Source of the DNA: Bacillota bacterium
GTDB lineage: Bacteria; Bacillota; UBA4882; UBA8346
Assembly (NCBI GenBank): GCA_023394955.1
Contig: JAEWZY010000010.1
Location: forward strand, 58,867 to 122,866
Direction: 5' to 3'
DNA: 64,000 nucleotides
Part shown: in pieces, positions 34,340 through 43,563 of the stretch
Layout: every line of letters begins with the position of its first letter
How positions within the stretch are numbered: position 1 is the first letter of the stretch
Translations under genes and position numbers: made by a program
The notes under the pieces: model-generated
The model's database searches: none
Seen by the model: only the letters and a program-made list of their open reading frames with translations
What the model was told of the DNA's origin: nothing

Positions 34340-35932
34340 TCATTTCTTTTTTGTCGGAGATAAGAATCTGTAACCCAAAACCAGCGATGTCTTCAACTCA
34401 TATCCCAGATCAACTTTTGGTGAGCGGATTAGCGCCTGTTGAGTCGCGATAACCGGTATCATCGGCAAATCCTGCATGGCGATTTCCTGCGCCTTTTTGT
34501 ACAACTCGCCCCTTCGTTTCAAATCATATGTTTTTTCAGCTTCTTCCAGATACGCGTCGAGTTTTTCATTCTCATAATTAGCAAAGTTCCTCACGGCAGT
34601 ATCTTTACTCACACAAGCGCTGGAATGAAGGAATCTACGTAAAATTATGCCGGCTTCGGGATAACTGAGTTCACCATAAAGAATCAGGGGGTTTTTGCTC
34701 TTGCGAATTTCCGAATGATAAGTGGTATGTTCAACCAGATTCAACTTCACATTAATGCCAATCTGTTTTAGCTGTTGTTGAATGATCAACATCATCGTCT
34801 GGTAGTCGCTGCGTTCAGTGATTAACATCTCTACACTTAAACCTTTGGCATACCCGGCGTCCGCCAATAACTGCTTGGCTTTTTGAATGTTCTGGCTATA
34901 TTGGGATGATGCGGCTAATTCTTTTTCGGTCAAAGCGCCGAAATACGAAGGAGTAAAGATGGTGGTCAAAGGTAAAGTTACCTCATTGCCAAAGATACCC
35001 GAAAAATCATTCCGGTTGATAGCATAAGCGATCGCTTGGCGCACTCTGATATCGTCAAAGGGTTTGACTTGGGTGTTACAGATAAACCACCAAAGAATTT
35101 CCGGTCCCTGTGTATCAATGATGAATTTTTTTGATCGCAACCTTTCGAAAACTTTGGGATCTGATTTGATCCGCATGGTATCGATATTGCCACTGAGCAA
35201 AGCCAACTCTCGGCTGCTTTCGTTAGGCATGAAAATGTAAGTAATTTTCTTAAGGTTCGCTTTTTTGCCCCAATAAGAATCATTTCTAACCAAAGCAACA
35301 TACTCTTTGGACTTGTATTCTTTGAATTCAAAAGGTCCGGTTCCTACCGGAAACAGCCTCATTTTGTCAGAACCGTTTTTCTCAAACGCTTTTTGACACA
35401 TCATAAGCGAACCGGATTCGGTGTTCGTGGCCACCCTGCCCAGGAAGAAAGGATCCGGTTTGTTTAAGGTAACCGCTACGGTATATTTATCAATCTTTAT
35501 AACTTCGGTAATATCAGCATATTGACCAGCCCATACCGACTCATTGGGATCACGGTAACGGTTTAAGGAGAAAACTACGTCATCAGCGGTAAATTCTCCG
35601 TAACCATGGTGCCACTTTACATTTTGCCTCAAATAGAAAGTGTATTTTTTACCATCCTTGGATACATCCCACTTTTGCGCCAAAGCGGGCGCGAAATTGG
35701 TGGAAACCTCTCCCAGCGGATAGTCGACCAAACTTTCCATAACTGTTGTTAAAATGGTAGCTTCATTAGACACAAAGGGCATTGCCGGATCAAGCAACTT
35801 CAAATCACCGGCCATTTCACCATAGGTCAACTCATCTTTGCTTGCGGCGAAAATAACTGCGTTTGCCATTAAAACCAATGCTAAAACCAACAGCATGGAT
35901 GATCGAAAAAATTTTCTAAAATTCAAAATCAC
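34340..35932 (-). CDS. ABC transporter peptide-binding protein (SBP family 5)
   Basis: 530 residues. A signal peptide (MLLVLALVLMANAVIFAA) leads the mature chain. LAQKWDVSKDGKKYTFYLRQ followed by GEFTADDVVFSLNRY is the standard SBP_bac_5 signature. FDDIRVRQAIAYAINRNDF lies in the second lobe. There is no lipobox Cys. The start is GTG (35932) or TTG two codons later, which has better spacing to GGAGG. It delivers an oligopeptide-like or other amide-containing ligand to the OppBCDF-type genes downstream. Family 5 proteins also bind nickel, glutathione and opines, so the ligand is open. Confidence 0.9.
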   Translation of the reverse strand: MILNFRKFFRSSMLLVLALVLMANAVIFAASKDELTYGEMAGDLKLLDPAMPFVSNEATILTTVMESLVDYPLGEVSTNFAPALAQKWDVSKDGKKYTFYLRQNVKWHHGYGEFTADDVVFSLNRYRDPNESVWAGQYADITEVIKIDKYTVAVTLNKPDPFFLGRVATNTESGSLMMCQKAFEKNGSDKMRLFPVGTGPFEFKEYKSKEYVALVRNDSYWGKKANLKKITYIFMPNESSRELALLSGNIDTMRIKSDPKVFERLRSKKFIIDTQGPEILWWFICNTQVKPFDDIRVRQAIAYAINRNDFSGIFGNEVTLPLTTIFTPSYFGALTEKELAASSQYSQNIQKAKQLLADAGYAKGLSVEMLITERSDYQTMMLIIQQQLKQIGINVKLNLVEHTTYHSEIRKSKNPLILYGELSYPEAGIILRRFLHSSACVSKDTAVRNFANYENEKLDAYLEEAEKTYDLKRRGELYKKAQEIAMQDLPMIPVIATQQALIRSPKVDLGYELKTSLVLGYRFLSPTKKK

Positions 35933-36026
35933 ACACCTCCGCTTTGATATTTAATAGTTTAGAGCTTGAACAACGCAACCACAACCGTTTTCTATCAATC
36001 CTCCTTTCCCAACTATTACTCGCGAA

Positions 36027-37262
36027 TCATTTACATAATTCAACCGCTGTCAAAGCATAAATCTTAACCGCTTTCAAAATTTCATCGAAGTAAACATATT
36101 CATGATCGCCATGGGCCTGTTCGATATTTCCGGGACCAAGGACAACTGTTGGAATACCAGCTTCACCTTGCAATATTCCCCCATCAGTCCAGTACTTTAC
36201 TCCAGTAGGTTTTGCTTCTTTCCCGGTAACCGATTTGATAACCGAAGACAATGTTTTAACCAATGAATGATCGTTTTCAGTATAAATCGGCGGATGGGGA
36301 AACTTCTCCGAGAATACCATGCTTTTTACTTGAACATCACATTTAGGCTCTAGATTTTCAACTTCATGCGCTAAATCGATTAGTTCTTGATACACTTCTT
36401 TGAATGTTTCTTCCGGAATCCACCGCCGATCAAGATATATGGTGCATTTATTCGGTACAATGCCTGTAAACTTAATTTCTACATCGCTTTTCATCTGGTC
36501 AATCCCGGAATCACAACCGCCGATTATTTGACCGACATTCACTGTTGAACAGCCGGTTAAACTATGTTTGCGTTGATTCAATCTGGGAACCAGCTTCTTT
36601 TGAACGGCTTCTATGATTTGAGATGCTTTATAAATGGCATTTTGCCCCTGGTAAGGAATACTGGAATGAGCGGTATGTCCGGTAATGTTAATTTCAAACC
36701 AATGAATCGCATTGTGGGCGGAGACGATTTGTAAGTTGGTCGGTTCCCCCACAATAGCCATATCCGCTTTGCCATCTTTGGCCCAGTCCCTCGTGCCATA
36801 ACTACTGTTACTTTCTTCATCGATTGCGCCGAGGAAGATAATCTCCCCATCCAGCTCAACACCTGCTTTTTTCAGCGCTACCATCGCATAAATCATCCCA
36901 ATGATGCCACTGGTCATATCGGCTATCCCTCTACCGTAGAGTTTTCCATCGATCATTTTGGGCGTAAAAGGTTCGCCCATGCCCATCGGAGGAACCGTAT
37001 CAATGTGTCCGGTTAACAACAGTTTTTTCCCATTGCCTTTTCCAAATCTAGCTATTACATTAGGACGGCCATCGATGACTTCCTTGGTCCAAGCATCGAT
37101 TCCGGCTTCCTTTAGATAATCCCTGATATAATTAGCAACTTCCAGCTCTTCGTTGGGATATTCCCTATGACTGGGGATGCTGATTAGTTTTTTCGACAAT
37201 TCCAAAATCGCTTCCGGATCTATGTATTTATCCAATTTTTCCTGAAGTTCCAGCTCACTCAT
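36027..37262 (-). CDS. M20-family metallopeptidase/amidohydrolase (ArgE/DapE group)
   Basis: 411 residues. LLTGHIDTVPPMGMGEPFTP holds the first Zn-binding His and catalytic Asp. GRGIADMTSGIIGMIYAMVA has the bridging Asp, and FLGAIDEESNSSYG the catalytic and metal-binding Glu pair. Near the C-terminus VVLGPGNIEQAHGDHEYV supplies the last His. A dimerisation lid (about 185-300) is present. Such enzymes remove acyl or aminoacyl groups from amino-acid-like substrates. It lies just upstream of the binding-protein gene, suggesting that the imported compound is its substrate. Confidence 0.88.
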   Translation of the reverse strand: MSELELQEKLDKYIDPEAILELSKKLISIPSHREYPNEELEVANYIRDYLKEAGIDAWTKEVIDGRPNVIARFGKGNGKKLLLTGHIDTVPPMGMGEPFTPKMIDGKLYGRGIADMTSGIIGMIYAMVALKKAGVELDGEIIFLGAIDEESNSSYGTRDWAKDGKADMAIVGEPTNLQIVSAHNAIHWFEINITGHTAHSSIPYQGQNAIYKASQIIEAVQKKLVPRLNQRKHSLTGCSTVNVGQIIGGCDSGIDQMKSDVEIKFTGIVPNKCTIYLDRRWIPEETFKEVYQELIDLAHEVENLEPKCDVQVKSMVFSEKFPHPPIYTENDHSLVKTLSSVIKSVTGKEAKPTGVKYWTDGGILQGEAGIPTVVLGPGNIEQAHGDHEYVYFDEILKAVKIYALTAVELCK

Positions 37263-37287
37263 GACTTTTTCTACCTTTCTTCAGATG

Positions 37288-37665
37288 TTATTCTTCTGGC
37301 AAAACAGCAATAGCCTCAATTTCAACTTTGGCGTCACATGCTAAACGGATTTCCATACAAGCCCTGGCAGGAGGTTTTTCGGGGAAAAATTTAGCATATA
37401 CTTTATTCATTTCTGCAAAATCATCAATGTTAGTTAATAAAACAGTCGTCTTAACAATATCTCTCATAGTTCCACCGCATTGTTCAACATAAAATTTAAT
37501 CCGATTTAAAACTGCTTCCGTTTCAATTTTGATGTCGCCGCGAATATCCTTCCCGGTCTCAAGATCTACTGGAACCTGTCCCGAAATGAAAACCAAATTA
37601 CCAACTTTGATCGCCGGTGTCAATGGAACATTAGGCGCTCCTGCCGTAATGAATTTTCTTTGCAT
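37288..37665 (-). CDS. RidA-family enamine/imine deaminase
   Basis: 125 residues of the YjgF/YER057c/UK114 fold. VGNLVFISGQVPVDLETG, KTTVLLTNIDDFAEMNKVYA and PPARACMEIRLA are family hallmarks, the last bearing the Arg that binds the carboxylate. The ATG at 37665 has GGAGG at good distance. RidA hydrolyses reactive 2-aminoacrylate-type enamines/imines to 2-oxoacids and ammonia. That fits an operon releasing amino compounds. Confidence 0.92.
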   Translation of the reverse strand: MQRKFITAGAPNVPLTPAIKVGNLVFISGQVPVDLETGKDIRGDIKIETEAVLNRIKFYVEQCGGTMRDIVKTTVLLTNIDDFAEMNKVYAKFFPEKPPARACMEIRLACDAKVEIEAIAVLPEE

Positions 37666-37832
37666 TTTTAACAACCTCCGTTTTTGTTAGTATTCAATGC
37701 CTTTGCCAATTAATTAATCAACAAGCCTATCCGCTTATATACAATAAAAATGGAATCCAGAGCCTGATACCGATAAGTTACAGTCAAAAGCATTAATTTA
37801 CTTTGAGCGAATCAATATAAACAATCTCACTT

Positions 37833-38495
37833 TTAAACAGCAAGGTTTTCTAGATAACTAATAACTTTATCAATCTCTTCAACATCGGCATAACGGTTGT
37901 CAATATCGATCAAGTTAGCCGCATGAGCCAAAGGAGAACGATCACCAACCGCTTCACGTATCACAATCGTATGTAAATTGTAATTATGACTACTTTCAGC
38001 TGTCGCCCTTACACAGCCGCTGGTGCTGCATCCGGTAATAATCAATGTATCTATCGAATGCGCAATCAGATAACTAACTAACGTAGTTCCGAAAAATGCC
38101 GACGCTCTTTGTTTTTCAATTAAAACTTCTCCGGGACGTCTTCCTAGTTCCGGATGTAATACGATCGAATCAGTGTTTCTAAATAATGATTCTTTAATAT
38201 GCGGTAGTTTTTTTAACATACGGTCCCCTGCTTCCGCTAATTGGGGATCATAAGCCATTGTAGTAAAGATCACTGGCACTTTCTTTTTTCGCGCTGCAGT
38301 CAAGACCTTCTTGGTATTACACAACACATCCGAAAGATCGGAACCGATTATCGAAGTTTTCGGATTCACCCAGGCCTCAGCCATGTCGATTACAATCACC
38401 GCCGGTTTTGTCCCATAACCAACACGGCCGCCAAAGCCATGTTCTTTGTAAAAGTTGCTGACAGTTTGATAATCTTCGATAAATTTATCTACCAT
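37833..38495 (-). CDS. Isochorismatase-family cysteine hydrolase (N-carbamoylsarcosine amidase-like)
   Basis: 220 residues. The catalytic Asp is in AVIVIDMAEAW, the Lys in VLIEKQRASAFFGT, and the nucleophilic Cys in TGCSTSGCVRATAESS. This layout (D-K-C with ARAT/VRAT after the Cys) is that of N-carbamoylsarcosine amidohydrolase and related amidases, not of isochorismate lyases. The long N-terminal stretch before the first strand (residues 1-27) also fits that group. It would release CO2 and ammonia from a carbamoyl amide or open a similar amide. It is the first gene of the operon, preceded by tandem operator repeats. Confidence 0.85.
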   Translation of the reverse strand: MVDKFIEDYQTVSNFYKEHGFGGRVGYGTKPAVIVIDMAEAWVNPKTSIIGSDLSDVLCNTKKVLTAARKKKVPVIFTTMAYDPQLAEAGDRMLKKLPHIKESLFRNTDSIVLHPELGRRPGEVLIEKQRASAFFGTTLVSYLIAHSIDTLIITGCSTSGCVRATAESSHNYNLHTIVIREAVGDRSPLAHAANLIDIDNRYADVEEIDKVISYLENLAV

Positions 38496-38585
38496 AATAA
38501 ACCCTCCCCTTTGATGTTAATCAATAAAACAATGGTACCGGATCTGGGTCCCACTTTCATTGTATATGATTAAAAACTTTTTAGA

Positions 38586-38628
38586 AAAACGGTTGCGTTT
38601 ATCGGTTGCGTTTATCGGTTTCTAAATT
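38586..38628. promoter_or_regulatory. Tandem LacI-type operator repeats before the amidohydrolase operon
   Basis: A 13-base unit CGGTTGCGTTTAT occurs twice head to tail (38590-38602 and 38603-38615), followed by CGGTTTCTAAA. CGGTTTCTAAAT also occurs at 40001-40012 upstream of the nearby LacI-type regulator. On the minus strand a -10-like TACAAT lies further toward the gene. Confidence 0.6.
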
Positions 38629-38690
38629 CGACGTCCACTCCTTATCTCCTTCTGAGATCTTAATATTTTTTTTAAATCTTTTATAAATAA

Positions 38691-38731
38691 AAAATCGATT
38701 GCCCTTTTCTCAAATCGGCAACCGATTTTTT
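38691..38731. terminator. Bidirectional terminator between LacI regulator and the catabolic operon
   Basis: The left arm AAAATCGATTGCC (38691-38703) and right arm GGCAACCGATTTT (38717-38729) differ by one mismatched pair. T runs on both outer sides suit termination either way. It ends the LacI gene transcript about 180 bases after its stop. Confidence 0.7.
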
Positions 38732-38911
38732 AACTAGTCTTGATTACTTTATTCATTAAAACGAAACTATTCTATATCTGTTACAATAAGTTTTTTGACT
38801 GCATCCGGATTATTGTGACATATTTTTCAACCCGTAAATTGGAATAAATACGATACTTTGCTCTTTCCGTCCATGGGTTTACGGATAAAAAAGTATCGAT
38901 CAAAATTTATT

Positions 38912-39952
38912 TCAATTTATATTTCGCATACGTTTTTTCAGTAGATATCCGCAAGATTCCCTTATATTTAACGTTGGTTCAATCAACACTTTTTGGGGTC
39001 GCTTAACCTTCTTTACTTTCATCTTTTGCAGCAGCATATTAGCTGCTACTTCACCCTGTTCCAACGCGGGATGACTAACTGTAGTTAATGGCGGATCCAA
39101 TAGTGGTACCCAAGGAACTTCGTCAAATACAATCACCGCGATATCCTTAGGTATCTGTAACGTTTCCGCTTTAATAACTTTTAGAAGCTCTAAAACCAAC
39201 AGGGTATTGGTAGCAAAAACCGCCGTTAACTGTCGATTGGCTTTAATAAATTCCTCAATGCTTTTTAATGCTTCTTCCCCGTTTCCAGGCTCGACAAACT
39301 TGATAAAATCTTCATTAACTTCTATGTTATAATCATTCAATGCTTGTTTATATCCCGCTAGCCTTTCCAAACGGGTTGAAAGGGAACGAACAGGCGGAAT
39401 AATCAAACCAATCTTTCTGTGTCCGAGCTTAATCAAATGCTCTATAGCAATATATGCTCCTCTAAAATCATTAATCAACACCATGTCCGCCTCCAGATCG
39501 GAAACAAAACGATCTGCAAATACTATCGGAAAATCGAATTCTTGCGCTTCTTCATATATTCTTTTATTATTTCCCGATGAACAGATAATGAGTCCGTCAA
39601 CCTGACGGGCCCGCAAAGACCTGATATACCCCGCTTCCTCTTCGGGATCCTCATTTGAATCACCAAGAATCATGCTGTATCCTTCTTGTTTGCATAAACC
39701 GCCGACACCTCTAATAAATTCCGGATAAAAGGGATTCAGCAAATCGGGAACGATCACCCCGATCGTTTTCGTTTGACCGCTTTTTAAACTTTGGGCCATT
39801 AAGTTAGGTTGAAAATTTAATTCTTTCACTACGTTCAAAATGCGCTCCCTAGTTGCGGTGCTCATAAATTCATATTTTCCATTTAGGAATCTGGAGATCG
39901 TTGTTTTAGAAACTCCAGCCTTTTGAGCAATATCCTCAATCGTAACCTTTAT
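38912..39952 (-). CDS. LacI-family regulator with an apparent ATA start codon
   Basis: 346 residues if begun at the ATA at 39950-39952. The sequence then reads (M)KVTIEDIAQKAGVSKTTISR, a perfect LacI helix-turn-helix, and AAGGAG lies six bases upstream. No ATG, GTG or TTG exists between an in-frame TGA (eight codons earlier) and the HTH. Starting at the first ATG (39865) would remove the whole recognition helix. The rest is a normal effector domain (KTIGVIVPDLLNPFYPEFIR and later TVSHPALEQGE). It probably controls the downstream amidohydrolase/transporter/racemase operon and itself, through the CGGTTTCTAAAT sites. The ATA could also be a sequence error for ATG. Confidence 0.85.
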   Translation of the reverse strand: MKVTIEDIAQKAGVSKTTISRFLNGKYEFMSTATRERILNVVKELNFQPNLMAQSLKSGQTKTIGVIVPDLLNPFYPEFIRGVGGLCKQEGYSMILGDSNEDPEEEAGYIRSLRARQVDGLIICSSGNNKRIYEEAQEFDFPIVFADRFVSDLEADMVLINDFRGAYIAIEHLIKLGHRKIGLIIPPVRSLSTRLERLAGYKQALNDYNIEVNEDFIKFVEPGNGEEALKSIEEFIKANRQLTAVFATNTLLVLELLKVIKAETLQIPKDIAVIVFDEVPWVPLLDPPLTTVSHPALEQGEVAANMLLQKMKVKKVKRPQKVLIEPTLNIRESCGYLLKKRMRNIN

Positions 39953-39989
39953 TTCAAACTCCTTCTTTCTTCAACTATACTTATACCAA

Positions 39990-40012
39990 GTTTCGTTAAA
40001 CGGTTTCTAAAT
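39990..40012. promoter_or_regulatory. Probable autoregulatory operator of the ATA-start LacI gene
   Basis: GTTTCGTTAAACGGTTTCTAAAT lies 38-60 bases before the regulator start. It shares CGGTTTCTAAAT with the tandem operator at 38586-38628. Confidence 0.5.
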
Positions 40013-40021
40013 AAGGTTTTT

Positions 40022-40058
40022 AAAAAAGCAGTCGCCGTTTTAAGCTCGCTCTGCTTTT
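40022..40058 (-). terminator. Terminator after the AraC-type response regulator gene
   Basis: On the minus strand AAAAGCAG and CTGCTTTT arms enclose about 19 bases and are followed by a short T run. It lies about 100 bases past the stop of the response regulator gene. Confidence 0.55.
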
Positions 40059-40158
40059 CAACCCTTTAACTGATTTATAATTTAATATTCTCTGCTAATA
40101 CTGAAACACCTGCTTGTTCCTTAGTTAAAATTATAAATTGGCTTCGCATTTGCCTCTT

Positions 40159-41751
40159 TTACCTAGTACCCTCCCGGTACTCGCTTGGCGAAACCCCAGT
40201 TAACTTTTTAAAACAGTTACTAAAGTAAAATGAATCATTATAACCGACTGCGCTGGAGATCTCATAGATTTTCAAATCCGAATGTTTCAATAGTTCCTTA
40301 GCTTTTTTAATCCGACGCTCAGTTAAATAATCTATGAAGTTTTTTCCGGTCCGTTCCGTAAAGAGTAAACTAAGGTAACCAGGGCTTATTTTGTAACGGT
40401 TAGCCATAGCGGAGAGGGTGATGCCTTGGGCGAAATTTTCATCTAAATAGCATCGGATCTCCTCTACCAATTGATGGTTAATAGAAGTTCGCTTTTGTCG
40501 GATATGATCGTTAATTCTGTTAAAAAAAGAGATTAATAATTGCTCAAGCTTCTCCAAGCTTTCCACTCGGTTAAGATTGGCTAAGATATCGTAATCAGTC
40601 TCAAAGATTTCTCCCGTATTGTATCCCAACTCATTTAAGGTGGTAAAAGCCAATAAAATTAAATTTCCAGCCGCCATCTTCGATAACTCGGAATTAATCC
40701 CGGCGGAACGCATTTCATCAATGAACTTTCTTAAATCATCTTTAATTACGGAATCCGCCCCTATTTTTAAATTATCAAAAATCGGGTTCCGTTGTAATGA
40801 ATTAAATATTTCATGATGTGATTGATTGTCCGGACCGGGATCATTAATGGAGAATACCCGGTTCAACCCGTATAAATAGCGGTATTGCAAAGCGGAGCAC
40901 GCCTCTAGATATGAAAGGGCAAGGTCCGTGAGATCGCGGTATTGACGGCCTAACCCGCAAGCCACCCCAAACTTTAGCGCTAAATGGGTCTGGGTTAGAA
41001 TTTCTTCCAGGCGAATCGGTAAATCCGGATCTGGTTCCAATATTATCAGGACAACTTGATTCCGATGATGATTGATGATATAGTGCTGATAACTAGTAGC
41101 ATGCGCCAATCGTTCCGCTTGTTGATAAAATTGCAGATTTAACAAATATTTCTCTTCCTCGGTCATCTCCTGTAACTGATTATCGGTAATTTCCAGAACC
41201 GCCACTTGAAACTGATGTTCAATAAGATCTTTTTTTCCTAAAAAATCCAATCGGGCTTCGATATTTGTAACAACGTTTCCATTGAGCAGATCCAGTAACA
41301 GTTTATCCACTATGTCGGTCCTATTTTTTTTCAACTGATCCTGGAGGTCTTTCCTTTCGGACTCTTCCGCTTCTTCCTTCTCCAACTCGTCTTTTAAGCG
41401 AAGTACCGCCTCCAATAGCCGGCGGCTAGCGAAAGGCTTGAGTAAATAATCGGAAACATTCAGTTTGATCGATTCCTGGGCATATTCGAATTCGGCGAAC
41501 CCAGAAATGACAATGATCTTCATCCGGTAACCGCGCTTTTTGACCTCTTTCAGCAACTCAATCCCGTTCATCCGGGGCATTTGAATATCGGTAACCATAA
41601 TTTTGATTGAATGCTGTTCCAACACTGCCAAGGCTTCCAAGCCGTTAGAAGCGCCCAAGACCGGTTCAAAACCATAGTCGGACCAAGGAACATTCTGCAT
41701 TAATTTGCTTTTGATGGCCGCTTCATCTTCGACTAATAAAAGACCGGTCAT
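40159..41751 (-). CDS. araT: Response regulator with AraC-type DNA-binding domain (AraT/YesN-like)
   Basis: 530 residues. The receiver domain begins GLLLVEDEAAIKSKL with the acidic pair. The phospho-accepting Asp is in IMVTDIQMPRMNG, and the Lys in DYLLKPFASR. A coiled-coil linker (KDELEKEEAEESERK) and a long YesN-type middle region follow. The C-terminal AraC/XylS domain holds two HTHs (ITLSAMANRYKISPGYLSLL and LKIYEISSAVGYNDSFYFSN). The ATG at 41751 has AGGTGG at good distance. The start is 24 bases after the kinase stop. Placed with a sugar-binding protein and kinase beside arabinose genes, it matches AraT of the Geobacillus AraPST system; the name is by context. Confidence 0.85.
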   Translation of the reverse strand: MTGLLLVEDEAAIKSKLMQNVPWSDYGFEPVLGASNGLEALAVLEQHSIKIMVTDIQMPRMNGIELLKEVKKRGYRMKIIVISGFAEFEYAQESIKLNVSDYLLKPFASRRLLEAVLRLKDELEKEEAEESERKDLQDQLKKNRTDIVDKLLLDLLNGNVVTNIEARLDFLGKKDLIEHQFQVAVLEITDNQLQEMTEEEKYLLNLQFYQQAERLAHATSYQHYIINHHRNQVVLIILEPDPDLPIRLEEILTQTHLALKFGVACGLGRQYRDLTDLALSYLEACSALQYRYLYGLNRVFSINDPGPDNQSHHEIFNSLQRNPIFDNLKIGADSVIKDDLRKFIDEMRSAGINSELSKMAAGNLILLAFTTLNELGYNTGEIFETDYDILANLNRVESLEKLEQLLISFFNRINDHIRQKRTSINHQLVEEIRCYLDENFAQGITLSAMANRYKISPGYLSLLFTERTGKNFIDYLTERRIKKAKELLKHSDLKIYEISSAVGYNDSFYFSNCFKKLTGVSPSEYREGTR

Positions 41752-41775
41752 TCCATTCACCACCTACTACTCATA

Positions 41776-43563
41776 CTAAATTATCGGTAACAGTACCGCC
41801 ACAGTAACTCCCCCACCGGTAGTAGCGGTTAATTTTAGACCGTATTCCGATCCAAAGACCAGTCTAATACGTTCGTTAACGTTACGAAGGCCGAAATAAC
41901 TTTGGGCGGCCTTACCTTCTTGTAAACATTGGTTAATTTCATCCATTTTGGCAGGAACCATTCCCGCGCCATTATCAATCACTTCGAAACAGACACGCTC
42001 CGGGTCTTCCAGGAGATATCCCTTGATGGTTATTAAGCCGCATGAAGTATCCAATTCCCGTACTCCATGATAAATTGCGTTTTCCACTAAGGGTTGGAGA
42101 ATTAATTTAATTGTTTTATGTTGCAACAACCGTTCTTCGATTTCTATAGAATAATCATATTTGTCCCCATGCCTAATCTTCTGAATATAAAGATAATTCC
42201 GGACATGTTCGGCCTCTTCCCGGATGGTGATTAATTCCTGCCCCTGACTGAGGCTGATCCGGAAGAATTTGCCCAACGCTTCGACGGTGTTGATTACATC
42301 CTCATTTTTATTAGTTTCCAAAAGGCCGATGATCAGATCGAGGGTATTGTAAATAAAATGCGGTTTAATCTGCTCCTGGAGAGCGGTCATCTCAGCCTGT
42401 CTCAGCTTGGTCTGTTCCTGGACGCTTTGATCCATTAACTGACGGATCCGGGCTAACATCTGGTTAAAGGATTCGCCCAGTTGGCCAATTTCATCGGAAG
42501 TACGGATCTCAACGTTAGTGGATAAGTCCTCCGAAGCTCGCCCCATTAATTGTTGCAGCTCTTTTAAGGGATTAGTGAGCAAATTGGCAAAATAGATTGA
42601 GGTTATAGTCAGAACTACGATAGTGATTAAAATAATAGTCAAAGAAAGCCCGGTAATCTTATGCATCTCCCTAGCCAGCTCCGACCGGTTTGAAAGACCG
42701 ATGATTCTCCAGTTAGCCGGAGTAAAAGTCTTAATCGCGATCATTTGATTACCGGGCCCCATCTTAGTTGTAAAACCCTGTTTCCAATCGGTGATCGATG
42801 CCTCTCCCAATAAAACGCCGACACTTCTGCCGATTAATTCCGATTTCGGATGATAAATGATCCGGTTATGTTCATCTACCAACATTATGTAGCCTGTTTT
42901 TCCAAGTCGGATATTTCCACAAATCCGGTTCAATAATTCCAGATCCACATCAATACACATCATACCCAGAAAATTATCGTAATCCCCGTGAATTGCGCTC
43001 CCGACCGAAAAAACATATCCTCCCAACCAGTCCGGATGAGGCCCCCAAATTGCAGTTTTATCATTATTAACATTTCTGTTAGCCAGAGTTTGAAATAACT
43101 CGTTCTGTGATAGGTCCGTATGAGTAGTACCGTAACAACCTACCGTTACTCCGCCTAATGTTGTAATAGTAACATCCCGTAATTCAGTTTTAAAATGCCT
43201 GATATTATTGAGGTTCTCCCACAAACGGAAGGTGAATTTTCGATTGCCTTCAATATCACCTGCTAAGCTCAGTTTGATAAACTGAACATTATAATAATCA
43301 TTCCTTAATTCTAAGATCCGTACCAGATCGCTTAGGTAAATCTCCAGATTTCGATCGACCCGATCAATAACCTCACTGGTGTATGATTGAATATTACGTT
43401 GTAAAATATCAAGATAAACCCGATAGGAAAAAAAAGCCAAAACAATCATCGGGATGGTGCTGAGAATTACAAATGATAAAATAAACTTGGACCGTAACGA
43501 TCGAAATTTAAAAGGGTTAAGCATATTATGTAGCCCGGAATAAACACTGTTGATAACATTCAT
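41776..43563 (-). CDS. araS: Sensor histidine kinase (AraS/YesM-like)
   Basis: 595 residues. A membrane span at about residues 18-40 and another near 295-320 flank an extracellular dCache sensor. A HAMP linker follows (NPLKELQQLMGRAS). The His_kinase domain has the phospho-accepting His in QIKPHFIYNTLDLI, and the HATPase_c domain shows LQPLVENAIYHGV and VIDNGAGM. The ATG at 43563 overlaps the stop of the binding-protein gene (ATGA), so the two are coupled. It would relay sugar-loaded AraP binding to AraT. Confidence 0.88.
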   Translation of the reverse strand: MNVINSVYSGLHNMLNPFKFRSLRSKFILSFVILSTIPMIVLAFFSYRVYLDILQRNIQSYTSEVIDRVDRNLEIYLSDLVRILELRNDYYNVQFIKLSLAGDIEGNRKFTFRLWENLNNIRHFKTELRDVTITTLGGVTVGCYGTTHTDLSQNELFQTLANRNVNNDKTAIWGPHPDWLGGYVFSVGSAIHGDYDNFLGMMCIDVDLELLNRICGNIRLGKTGYIMLVDEHNRIIYHPKSELIGRSVGVLLGEASITDWKQGFTTKMGPGNQMIAIKTFTPANWRIIGLSNRSELAREMHKITGLSLTIILITIVVLTITSIYFANLLTNPLKELQQLMGRASEDLSTNVEIRTSDEIGQLGESFNQMLARIRQLMDQSVQEQTKLRQAEMTALQEQIKPHFIYNTLDLIIGLLETNKNEDVINTVEALGKFFRISLSQGQELITIREEAEHVRNYLYIQKIRHGDKYDYSIEIEERLLQHKTIKLILQPLVENAIYHGVRELDTSCGLITIKGYLLEDPERVCFEVIDNGAGMVPAKMDEINQCLQEGKAAQSYFGLRNVNERIRLVFGSEYGLKLTATTGGGVTVAVLLPII

